A DNA stretch of 6,100 nucleotides from Actinomycetota bacterium (GCA_013821525.1 JACDGR010000221.1:1-6100); one strand, 5' to 3'. Positions 1 to 5,431 are shown, counted from the first letter of the stretch. Notes: generated from the sequence alone by a model not told the origin. Numbers and translations are program-made.

Positions 1-1
1 G

Positions 2-307
2 CTCCTCGCCGTCGAGGACGACGGTGAGTTCGTCGGCACCATCTCGAGCTTCACGATCGAAGGCGATCGGGAGATCTCTTACTGGATCGCCACGGAGCGA
101 TGGGGACAAGGGTTGGCGTCGAGGGCACTGTCCGCGTTCCTCGCCGTCGAGCTGACGAGGCCGCTCCACGGTCGGGTGGCGGATCACAACGCTGCATCGG
201 CGACGGTGCTCCGCCGCGCGGGCTTCGTCGAGGTCAGTACGGAGACGGCGTTTGCACCAGGGCTCGGCGCCGAGATCGTCGAGCGGACCTACCGCCTCGA
301 TCCCTAG
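2..307 (+). CDS. GNAT-family N-acetyltransferase, C-terminal part (5' end outside window)
   Basis: The frame is open from the left edge and ends at TAG 305-307, giving 101 residues with no start codon in the window. GNAT enzymes transfer an acetyl group from acetyl-CoA to an amine, which may be a small molecule, antibiotic or protein N-terminus. Visible family signs are the strand before motif A (REISYWIA), the pyrophosphate-binding loop of motif A (ERWGQGLASRAL, matching the Q/R-x-x-G-x-G/A pattern), and the motif-B signature HNAASATVLRRAGFVEV with its conserved N-x-x-S and GF. This layout is closest to RimJ/RimL-like acetyltransferases. The substrate cannot be told from the fragment. The gene converges on the GFA gene and the two stop codons overlap by 4 nt, leaving no room for a separate terminator. 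Confidence 0.9.
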   Translation, partial: LLAVEDDGEFVGTISSFTIEGDREISYWIATERWGQGLASRALSAFLAVELTRPLHGRVADHNAASATVLRRAGFVEVSTETAFAPGLGAEIVERTYRLDP

Positions 308-711
308 CCCGTCCCCACCGTCCACGGATAACCGTCATGCTGAGGAAGGTCGTCGCGAATCTCGTACCAGGGAGCCTTCGACCCGACGAACATGTGGGCG
401 GTCGGCTTGAGCCCCGGCTCGTCGATCAGCGTTCCGTATGGAACGCGAAAGAAGCCGTCACGAGGCGTCCAGTAGAGAAGCGAGAAGCACTTTCCACAGC
501 GCATCGCATGGTTGGCATCGGGCTCGCCGTCGACGAGCACCGACTCCGCGCCCTTCGTCACCGTCAGCTTCTCGCGCTCGATGTCGCCCCACGGAAGGAA
601 CGCCGAACCCGTCATTGCACGGCAGTTCGAGCAGTGGCAGATGTACGCGGCGACGAACTCATCCGGAACCTCGTATGCAACGGCAGCGCACTCGCAGCGA
701 CCTCTCAGCAC
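304..711 (-). CDS. GFA/CENP-V domain zinc protein (glutathione-dependent formaldehyde-activating enzyme-like)
   Basis: The product is 135 residues, the normal size for a single-domain GFA/CENP-V (Mss4-like fold) protein. The zinc ligands are all present: C6 and C8 (RCEC), C25, C27 and C30 (CHCSNC), and C72 and C75 (RCGKC). The C-terminal family signature HMFVGSKAPWYEI starts at H105. Gfa was described as promoting S-hydroxymethylglutathione formation, but most family members have no proven reaction and actinobacteria generally lack glutathione, so the enzymatic name should be read loosely. The start is GTG at 711: AGGA lies 7 nt upstream, whereas the nearby ATG at 719 hits a stop after four codons. 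It begins 27 nt after the stop of the cobalamin-binding gene on the same strand, so it may be the last gene of that operon. The 3' end overlaps the convergent GNAT stop. Confidence 0.92.
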   Translation of the reverse strand: MLRGRCECAAVAYEVPDEFVAAYICHCSNCRAMTGSAFLPWGDIEREKLTVTKGAESVLVDGEPDANHAMRCGKCFSLLYWTPRDGFFRVPYGTLIDEPGLKPTAHMFVGSKAPWYEIRDDLPQHDGYPWTVGTG

Positions 712-738
712 GAGAGCATCCTAGAGTGCCGTCGGGTC

Positions 739-1770
739 CTACACGCGTGCGATCTCGACGGCTGACCGGACATCGGCCGCATAGGCGTCTGCGCCAACCT
801 CGCGCCAGAGGTCTGGGTGCGACCGGAAGGCGCCGCCCCCGACCAGGATGCGCGTCCTCTGTTTCTCGTGCGCGCGAATGTCGCTGATCAGGTCGCGCAC
901 AGAGCCCACGTGCGACACGATCGTGGCCGAAATGCCGACCAGCTCAGGTTGATGCTCGTCAATGGCAGCGAGGATCCCATCGTGTGGAACGTACGCGCCC
1001 ATGAACTGGACATCCCAGCCGTCGCTCTCGAGGGCGTCGGCGACGATGTTGGCGCCCACCTGGTGCAGTTCGTCGCGGACGCCGGTGACCACGGCATTGC
1101 CGCGCGGGGTCGCCGCGGTGCTTGCTTCCTCGTAGAGGACGCTGAGGATGAACTGGGTCGTCGCCGTCGCCATATGCTCCTCGGCCACCGAGAGCCCGGT
1201 GGTTGCCCAGCGTCGGCCGACCTCGTAGAGCGCCTCTTGGAAGATCTCGACGTAGATATCGAGGAGGGTGCTTCCGGACGCGAGGGACTCCCGTACGAGT
1301 GCTAGAGCATCCTTTCGCCGGCCGCTGATCGCGGCGTCGGTGTACAGGCGTCGCACGAGCGTGAGCGGCGTTTCGTCCGGCGGCAGCTCTTGCTCCGCGG
1401 GTCCCGCCAACACCGCGAGACCTGTGGCAAGCGCAAGACCGGCGAGCGCGGCGCCCTCGGGCGAGATCCGAGTCTGCAGCTCTCGGCCGATTGTCTCGAA
1501 GTTCTCAGCAAGGTATGACCCTGCAATCCCGCGGCTCTCCAGGACTCCGCGACACCACCGCGTGTAGTCGGCGAACGACTCGTCGTTGCCAATCTCGAGT
1601 GAGGCTGCAAGAAAGTCGATGTGGTGGCGTGCGTCCTCTTCGCCGCGAACGCGAGCCCGGTCGCCATATCGCTCGATCCACGACGGGTGATGTTCGAGGA
1701 ACGAGTCCGTGACGGCGGTCGCAACGACATCGCGCACGGCGAGAATCTCTGCCGCGAGATCAGTTCTCAT
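739..1770 (-). CDS. Cobalamin (B12)-binding sensor-type protein, CarH-like cap without DNA-binding domain
   Basis: The product is 343 residues and soluble. Residues 1-105 are a helical N-terminal region (HHPSWIERYGDRAR…EEDARHHIDFLAA…FADYTRWC) that vaguely resembles RsbR-type N-terminal input domains. Residues 135-215 form a B12-binding-2 helical cap containing W188 and E198-H199, the W-x9-EH pattern of CarH-type AdoCbl photoreceptors. Residues 224-343 are a Rossmann-like corrinoid domain. The corrinoid signature fits the DxHxxG-x41-SxL-x26-28-GG rule: E234-x-H236-x-x-G239, 41 residues, S281-A-T283, 27 residues, G311-G312. E replaces D and T replaces L. H236 should be the lower axial cobalt ligand. 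There is no MerR-like helix-turn-helix and no methyltransferase or mutase domain, so a sensory role is more likely than catalysis. The ATG at 1770 is chosen because it overlaps the upstream TGA (ATGA); upstream codons in this frame lie inside the PAS gene. Light versus B12 versus redox sensing is open. Confidence 0.9.
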   Translation of the reverse strand: MRTDLAAEILAVRDVVATAVTDSFLEHHPSWIERYGDRARVRGEEDARHHIDFLAASLEIGNDESFADYTRWCRGVLESRGIAGSYLAENFETIGRELQTRISPEGAALAGLALATGLAVLAGPAEQELPPDETPLTLVRRLYTDAAISGRRKDALALVRESLASGSTLLDIYVEIFQEALYEVGRRWATTGLSVAEEHMATATTQFILSVLYEEASTAATPRGNAVVTGVRDELHQVGANIVADALESDGWDVQFMGAYVPHDGILAAIDEHQPELVGISATIVSHVGSVRDLISDIRAHEKQRTRILVGGGAFRSHPDLWREVGADAYAADVRSAVEIARV

Positions 1771-2384
1771 CCGTCCAGTTCTTCGCGTGCGCAGCTGTCG
1801 CAATAGGTGTGGCTGAGAAACCGGCCGGAACGCTGCACGAAGTCGGCGAGGTCCTCCCATCCGAACTCGACGGTCTTGACGCGACCGCACGTGACGCAGA
1901 TTGGGAGGACGGCCTGATCGCGAGCCAGATGCCAGTGAGAGCTTTCGTGCGCCGCCAACTGTCCCGCAAGCTTGCGCGTCTGACGCGCTCGCTCGCGCGA
2001 CTGGACTGCGAGATCGTTTGCATGTGCGGTGAGATCGTCGCCTATTCGGAGATACGGCAGGATCGGCGGCTCGCCGAGCAGAAGGAAACCCTCCGGGTGA
2101 CGAAGCGCTTGGACCGAGAGTGGAAAGGCCGTCAGGTTCGTCGGGACGAACTGGAGCACCGCGCTGTCGCACGTCCCGTTCACGATCTCGGCTGCCGCGG
2201 CTCGGTCGGTGCCTGTCACGAGGGACGAGAGAGGAAGACCGACGAGCTGTGCGGACGTGCGTTCCAGGCGGCGAGCGGCAGCATCGTTGACGCCGGACAC
2301 AGCGCCCTCGGAATCGACGTTCAGCGCGTGAACGAGGGCGCTCGCGTCGAGGAACGGTCGAAGCGAATCAAAGAGAGATGTCAT
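1767..2384 (-). CDS. PAS-like / coiled-coil protein with C-terminal four-cysteine zinc-type motif
   Basis: The product is 205 residues with no membrane segment. Residues about 15-105 look like a divergent PAS domain (start LVHALNVDSEGAVSGVNDAAARRL, a G-x-V-x-x-x-N core, end EGFLLLGEP). Residues about 115-155 form a heptad-rich linker. The C-terminus (LPICVTCGRVKT…W…SGRFLSHTYCDSCARE) holds C163, C166, C195 and C198 in two CxxC pairs plus H192. The same tail, typically LPICxxCKxIR…W…FSHxxCPxC, ends many bacterial PAS/GAF or receiver signalling proteins; its function is unestablished and zinc binding is inferred from the ligands. No kinase, cyclase or DNA-binding domain is attached, so it is probably a partner or adaptor of the co-encoded kinase. 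ATG 2384 overlaps the upstream TGA (ATGA), and its own TGA overlaps the cobalamin gene's ATG, so translation is coupled on both sides. Longer readings of this frame enter the monooxygenase gene and are rejected. Confidence 0.85.
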   Translation of the reverse strand: MTSLFDSLRPFLDASALVHALNVDSEGAVSGVNDAAARRLERTSAQLVGLPLSSLVTGTDRAAAAEIVNGTCDSAVLQFVPTNLTAFPLSVQALRHPEGFLLLGEPPILPYLRIGDDLTAHANDLAVQSRERARQTRKLAGQLAAHESSHWHLARDQAVLPICVTCGRVKTVEFGWEDLADFVQRSGRFLSHTYCDSCAREELDG

Positions 2385-2692
2385 TTGGCGACGATCGCGT
2401 AGCCGGTGAGGCGTTCGAGGCGCTCGAGCTTGATCGATTCCAGCAACTCCGGGACGATCCGGGCGTGCGAGCACCGATGCTTCTCGCTGCGCATGTACTC
2501 GGTAAAGCTGGCGCGATCGCGCCACCAGTTGACCATCAGGATCTCTCCTGGCTCGCCCCCCTGCCACACCTCGAGGCGCACGAAGCCATCGACGTCATCG
2601 ACGAGGTGCGCGCGTTCACGAAACGCCACGATGAGTTCTGGCGCACGCTCTGCCTCTACCCGGAGATGGGACACGGAGACGTAGGTACTCAC
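2381..2692 (-). CDS. ABM-fold (antibiotic biosynthesis monooxygenase-like) small protein
   Basis: The product is 103 residues, the standard length for a single ABM (dimeric alpha/beta barrel) domain. The pattern is typical: a first strand (TYVSVSHLRV), helix 1 (AFRERAHLVDDVDGFVRLEVWQ), the strand EILMVNWW, a helix (ASFTEYMRSEKHRCSHA) and a final strand. The family includes cofactor-free monooxygenases and IsdG/MhuD/HmoB-type heme-degrading enzymes. W56/W57 and H72 or H76 sit roughly where IsdG-type enzymes carry their Trp and His, but the usual N-terminal Asn is not apparent (VSVSHL), so heme degradation cannot be claimed. It starts with GTG at 2692, overlapping the kinase TGA as GTGA, and ends overlapping the next gene's ATG. 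Its place inside a sensory operon suggests it acts on, or binds, the signal molecule. That is inference. Confidence 0.87.
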   Translation of the reverse strand: MSTYVSVSHLRVEAERAPELIVAFRERAHLVDDVDGFVRLEVWQGGEPGEILMVNWWRDRASFTEYMRSEKHRCSHARIVPELLESIKLERLERLTGYAIVAK

Positions 2693-3822
2693 GCGTGCCC
2701 CACGGTCTTGGGGAGGCTCAGCTTGAACGTCGACCCTGCACCCTCTGCGCTCGTGCAGTCGAGATGTCCACCGTGGGCTTCTGCGAACGCCCGAGCATTT
2801 GCGAGCCCGAGCCCCGTACCGGCGATACCGTGCTCGCGTGCCGTCGAGGCACGGAAGAAGCGGCCGAAGAGCTTGGACTGGTCCTCTTTGGAGATCCCGA
2901 TACCGGAATCGGAGACCGAGATCGCCACCTCCTGCGCGCCATCGATGCAGGTGACCTCGATCTTGCCGCCCGCGGGGCTGTACTTGACCGCGTTCGAAAG
3001 CAGGTTGTCCAGGATCTGCATGATGCGGCTCTCGTCGACCTCCGCAAGCGCATGATCTGGGCAGGTCAGCTCGACCGTCAATCCACCGGCTGCCGCAACG
3101 GGCTCGATCATTCCGACGGATTCGCGGACAATCACAGCGACGCTCTGCTCCCGGCGTAGCAGTCGAAGTTCTCCCGTCATCACGAGGGCCGCTCCCAGCA
3201 AGTCCTCGATCATCGAGACGACACGTCGTGCGCTGCGCTCGATCGCCGCGACCATCGCCACCTCGGCTTCACCGAGATCGGACTCGCCGAGGAGCTCCGC
3301 ATAGCCGACGATCGAGGACATCGGGGTCTTGAGGTCGTGGGATGCAGAGGCGAGGAACATGTTCTTCAGCTCGTCCAGCTCGCGGAGTTTTCGGTTGCGG
3401 ACAGCGAGCTCGCGCCGAGCACCGATCAATTCATTGTTCAGCTCGAGCAAGTGGTCATTCAGCCGGTCAGCGGGCGCCTGCAAGGACTCCACCACCACCA
3501 ACACACCACCGCTCTCCGCACGGACCGAGAACTCGCAGTCGAGCCGGTGACCGTCTGCTGTCCGAAGCCCGGCGCTTGCCGAACCCCAGTCACGGCCTGC
3601 CGTGTCCAGGAGTTGCGCGACCAGGTTGTATTGTCCCTCGGCCACCGCGTCCTCGAGCGTCGCGGGCGACCCCGCCAGGCGCACGAAGGTGGGGTTCGTC
3701 GAAACGATCGCGCCGTCAGCCTCTACGATCGCCGCCGCGACCGTCGGGCTACGCTCAAGGAAGGCTTCGAGCGGCGCGAGCCGGTCGCGCCCAGGAAGCT
3801 CCTGATCCGTCGACGTACGCAT
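2689..3822 (-). CDS. Soluble PAS-domain sensor histidine kinase
   Basis: The product is 377 residues. There is no signal peptide or transmembrane helix, so it should be cytoplasmic. Residues about 18-113 are a PAS domain (AAAIVEADGAIVSTNPTFVRLAG). A coiled coil follows at about 118-155. The HisKA dimerisation/phosphoacceptor domain contains the H-box ASASHDLKTPMSSIVGYAELL, with H162 as the phosphorylated His. The HATPase_c domain has all boxes: N-box QILDNLLSNAVKYSP (N273, N277), G1 DSGIGIS (D305), F-box LFGRFFRA and G2 GTGLGLA (335-340). It therefore looks catalytically intact. The ATG at 3822 is preceded by GAGGGA at 3829-3834 with 6-nt spacing. It is the first gene of the coupled block and no response regulator lies in the window, so it is an orphan kinase here. 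Input may come through its PAS domain or from the co-encoded PAS and cobalamin proteins. Confidence 0.96.
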   Translation of the reverse strand: MRTSTDQELPGRDRLAPLEAFLERSPTVAAAIVEADGAIVSTNPTFVRLAGSPATLEDAVAEGQYNLVAQLLDTAGRDWGSASAGLRTADGHRLDCEFSVRAESGGVLVVVESLQAPADRLNDHLLELNNELIGARRELAVRNRKLRELDELKNMFLASASHDLKTPMSSIVGYAELLGESDLGEAEVAMVAAIERSARRVVSMIEDLLGAALVMTGELRLLRREQSVAVIVRESVGMIEPVAAAGGLTVELTCPDHALAEVDESRIMQILDNLLSNAVKYSPAGGKIEVTCIDGAQEVAISVSDSGIGISKEDQSKLFGRFFRASTAREHGIAGTGLGLANARAFAEAHGGHLDCTSAEGAGSTFKLSLPKTVGHA

Positions 3823-3878
3823 CAGCCATCCCTCGTAGTCGCGAGGAGCGAGCGTGCAAGCTGGGTGGTGATCTCAAA

Positions 3879-3927
3879 CAGGTAAGGCACCTGACTCCCG
3901 TTCCTAGGGCGCGCCTGTCGGCACGGG
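3879..3927 (-). promoter_or_regulatory. Small inverted repeats in the predicted kinase leader
   Basis: Two possible stems lie between the candidate promoter and the kinase start. CAGGT (3879-3883) pairs with ACCTG (3889-3893) around a 5-nt loop. CCCGT (3897-3901) pairs with ACGGG (3923-3927) around a 21-nt interior that holds the self-complementary GGCGCGCC. I compared the stretch by eye with cobalamin, c-di-GMP-I, SAM and c-di-AMP riboswitch consensus elements. I see no B12 box (GCCACTG) and no convincing match to any of them. It could be an uncharacterised structured 5' leader or simply GC-rich sequence that folds by chance. Confidence 0.25.
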
Positions 3928-3971
3928 TCACAAACAGCGCTTTGCGCCTACGGCGGGGTGTCCCGGCCGGA

Positions 3972-3991
3972 TGTGCTCACGTCATAGCACA
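3972..3991. promoter_or_regulatory. Operator-like dyad TGTGCT-N8-AGCACA
   Basis: Two perfect 6-bp inverted arms (3972-3977 and 3986-3991) are separated by 8 bp, a 20-bp dyad of the size bound by dimeric transcription factors. It lies across the candidate -10 hexamer of the minus-strand kinase promoter, a position expected for a repressor site. The protein that would bind is unknown; no transcription factor is encoded in the window. Confidence 0.4.
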
Positions 3992-4008
3992 CGACCGTTT
4001 GGCCCCAA
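3981..4008 (-). promoter_or_regulatory. Candidate sigma-70-type promoter for the sensory operon
   Basis: On the minus strand, TTGGGG (4003-4008) as a -35 and TATGAC (3981-3986) as a -10 are separated by 16 bp. The -10 matches 4 of 6 consensus positions and the -35 matches 3 of 6. Transcription would begin near 3974, leaving a leader of about 150 nt before the kinase ATG at 3822. Support comes from position and the overlapping dyad, not from strong consensus. Confidence 0.3.
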
Positions 4009-4016
4009 GAGCGCTG

Positions 4017-4040
4017 CAGCCGAGCCGTGTTACTCGGCTG
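4017..4040 (-). terminator. Hairpin at the end of the PNPOx-like gene, possible terminator
   Basis: A perfect 8-bp stem (CAGCCGAG at 4017-4024, CTCGGCTG at 4033-4040) surrounds an 8-nt loop that includes the TAA stop codon (4030-4032) of the flavin-fold gene. No run of U follows on the minus strand (CAGCGCTCTTGGGG), so it would be a U-less hairpin of the kind proposed for high-GC bacteria. It would separate this gene from the downstream sensory operon. A role other than termination is possible. Confidence 0.35.
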
Positions 4041-4483
4041 ACCAACGAAGCGCGATCTCCTCCACGCCGTAGCGGTGAAAGGCAGCCCGCTCGGCACGCA
4101 CCTCGAAATAGTGGGAGTCGGGCGCTGGACGCCATTGGATCATCTCCCAGAACAGGTCGTCGAGCGTCTTTCCGAAGCCGTGCGTCCTCGAGCACCGATG
4201 CTCGACCAGCGAGCTTGAATTCACCCTCGGTCCCGGCCTTCGACGTGACAGGCGTATGGACGTAGATCCGGTCGTCGCGCAGCAGGCCGAGCGCCTTCAG
4301 AGACTGCGGCATCGTGTTCAGCAGAAGGTGGCCGTCGACGACATACGCCTCGCACGGGTTCACGCGAGGTGAGCCGTTCTGTGTGAGCGTCCCGACGAGA
4401 ACGAATTGGTAACGGTCGATCAGCTCGCGACCGCAAACCGCGATCTCGGGTGCCGCCTGCTCGAGCTCACGCCACGTCAGCAT
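4030..4483 (-). pseudogene. Frameshifted pyridoxamine 5'-phosphate oxidase/FDOR-like flavin-fold protein
   Basis: Two minus-strand frames make one protein. The first starts at ATG 4483 (AGGA 7 nt upstream) and encodes a split-barrel N-terminus: TWRELEQAAPEIAVCGRELI, FVLVGTLTQNGSPRVNPCEAYVVDGHLLL, the helix SLKALGLLRDDRIYVHTPV, and EGEFKLAGRASVLEDARLRK. The matching C-terminus (TLDDLFWEMIQWRPAPDSHYF…RYGVEEIALRW) lies in the neighbouring frame and ends at TAA 4030-4032. Removing one base at about 4168-4171 (an AAAG run) joins them into a continuous product of about 150 residues, the usual family length. Family members bind FMN, F420 or heme and reduce or oxidise small molecules; the cofactor here is unknown. 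As written, the first frame runs on to 3977 with a nonsense tail. Either the gene is recently broken or the base is a sequencing error. The clean codon structure on both sides favours a very recent event or an error. Confidence 0.82.
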
Positions 4484-4729
4484 GGCCGGATCCTGCCAAA
4501 CGCTCGCCGGCTCCGTGCTGGACGAGGGCGCGTGCGCGGCGACCCGAACTGCTCTCCGACACCAGATCCACCGATCGACCCAGATCGAATCGTCTGAAAG
4601 GTTGTTCGGAGAGCTTTCCTGCCCACGGAGCCCACAGGGCGATGAGTTCGCGGTGATCTAGGATTCTCTACGTCGCTGGGAAACCGCGGTACGTCGTAAC
4701 GTCCTTGCCCAACGGCTCCGGGAGGCCGG
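4484..4729. other. Divergent intergenic region between the flavin-fold gene and the peptidase gene
   Basis: These 246 nt separate two divergently read genes, so both promoters should lie here. I find no convincing gene or RNA. Small signals are a 7-nt direct repeat CCAGATC (4562-4568 and 4580-4586) and an imperfect 12-bp palindrome GGAGAGCTTTCC (4608-4619). The minus-strand ribosome site for the flavin-fold gene is AGGA, 7 nt before 4483. Confidence 0.5.
4678..4704 (+). promoter_or_regulatory. Weak ECF-type promoter candidate for the peptidase gene
   Basis: GGGAAAC (4678-4684) followed after 15 nt by CGTCC (4700-4704) resembles the GGAAC…CGTT/CGTC layout used by many ECF sigma factors. It ends about 26 nt before the ATG at 4730, leaving just enough room for the GGGAGG ribosome site at 4720-4725. 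Such short patterns are easily met by chance in this base composition. Confidence 0.2.
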
Positions 4730-5431
4730 ATGAAACTTCTTCTCACTTCGGGTGGCATCAAGAACGCGAGCATCCGTAATGCGCTGGTCGAACTCCTCGG
4801 TAAGCCGATCACCGAGTCGACTGCCCTCTTCATCCCGACGGCGATCTACCCATTTCCCGGCGGCGCGGGAATGGCATGGCAGGCGATCTCCGGGAGCTCC
4901 CCGAGCCCTTTGTGCGACCTGGGTTGGAAGTCGCTCGGTGTGCTCGAGCTCACGGCGCTGCCGACGATCCAGCGCGAGAGCTGGGTTCCCACGCTCCGTG
5001 AAATCGACGCTCTGCTCGTCTGGGGCGGCGATGTTCTTTACCTGCGTCACTGGATGCAAGCCTCGGGACTGGCAGATCTCCTGCCGTCGCTGAGCAAAAC
5101 CGTCTACGTCGGTGTGAGCGCGGGAAGCATCGTGCTGACGCCCTACAACTGCGATGCCGAGTTCGACCTCCAGTTCGTCCCTGAGGGCAGTGACATGGGC
5201 GAGGACGCAGGCGCAGGGCTGGGGCTGGTCGATTTCGCCCTGCGCGTGCACCTGGATCGCGAGGGCTTCGACGACTCCACGCTGGCCCAGGTGGAGGAGT
5301 GGGCTGCCGGGATCCCGGCCCCGACATACGCAATCGACGACGAGACCGCGATCAAGCTCACGGACGAGACCGTGGAGGTCGTCTCCGAGGGGAACTGGAA
5401 ACTCCTGACCCCGAACGTCGACGCAGCCTGA
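4730..5431 (+). CDS. Peptidase E-like (family S51) serine hydrolase
   Basis: The product is 233 residues, the usual length for the S51 family (dipeptidase E, which cleaves Asp-Xaa dipeptides; cyanophycinase is a relative). It starts MKLLLTSGG, the family's typical first strand. The acid-side loop is LLVWGGDVLYL (W98-G-G-D). The nucleophile elbow is GVSAGS with Ser130, and the expected catalytic His is H174 in RVHLD. The conserved YAIDDETAI lies at 200-208. No signal peptide is visible, so it should be cytoplasmic. The acidic specificity of true peptidase E is not proven; many actinobacterial paralogues are unassigned. The start is supported by GGGAGG at 4720-4725, 4 nt upstream, and no earlier in-frame start fits as well. 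It stands alone between divergent and convergent neighbours, so it is probably monocistronic. Confidence 0.92.
   Translation: MKLLLTSGGIKNASIRNALVELLGKPITESTALFIPTAIYPFPGGAGMAWQAISGSSPSPLCDLGWKSLGVLELTALPTIQRESWVPTLREIDALLVWGGDVLYLRHWMQASGLADLLPSLSKTVYVGVSAGSIVLTPYNCDAEFDLQFVPEGSDMGEDAGAGLGLVDFALRVHLDREGFDDSTLAQVEEWAAGIPAPTYAIDDETAIKLTDETVEVVSEGNWKLLTPNVDAA

Noticed and set aside
100..765. 221-residue plus-strand open frame
   Set aside because: It overlaps the GNAT frame out of phase and is antisense to the GFA gene, and its translation is Arg-rich nonsense.
817..1305. 162-residue plus-strand frame with a plausible-looking composition
   Set aside because: Antisense to the corrinoid domain. 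It has no motif of its own and mirrors the codons of the real gene.
1771..2172. N-terminal extension of the B12-binding reading frame (477-residue version)
   Set aside because: The extra stretch is low-complexity, Arg/Ser-rich and lies antiphase inside the PAS-4Cys gene. The ATG at 1770 with its ATGA overlap explains the start.
2385..2567. N-terminal extension of the PAS-4Cys frame (266-residue version)
   Set aside because: It runs through the coding region of the ABM gene with atypical composition. ATG 2384 overlaps the ABM stop.
3835..3990. Cobalamin or c-di-GMP riboswitch upstream of the kinase
   Set aside because: GCGCAAAGCGC and GGGAGTCAGGTG recall pieces of known consensus elements, but the B12 box and the paired core elements are missing or out of order.
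3342..4265. 307-residue plus-strand open frame
   Set aside because: Arg/Ala/Ser/Pro-rich composition without any domain. It is antisense to the kinase and the flavin-fold gene and is a high-GC shadow.
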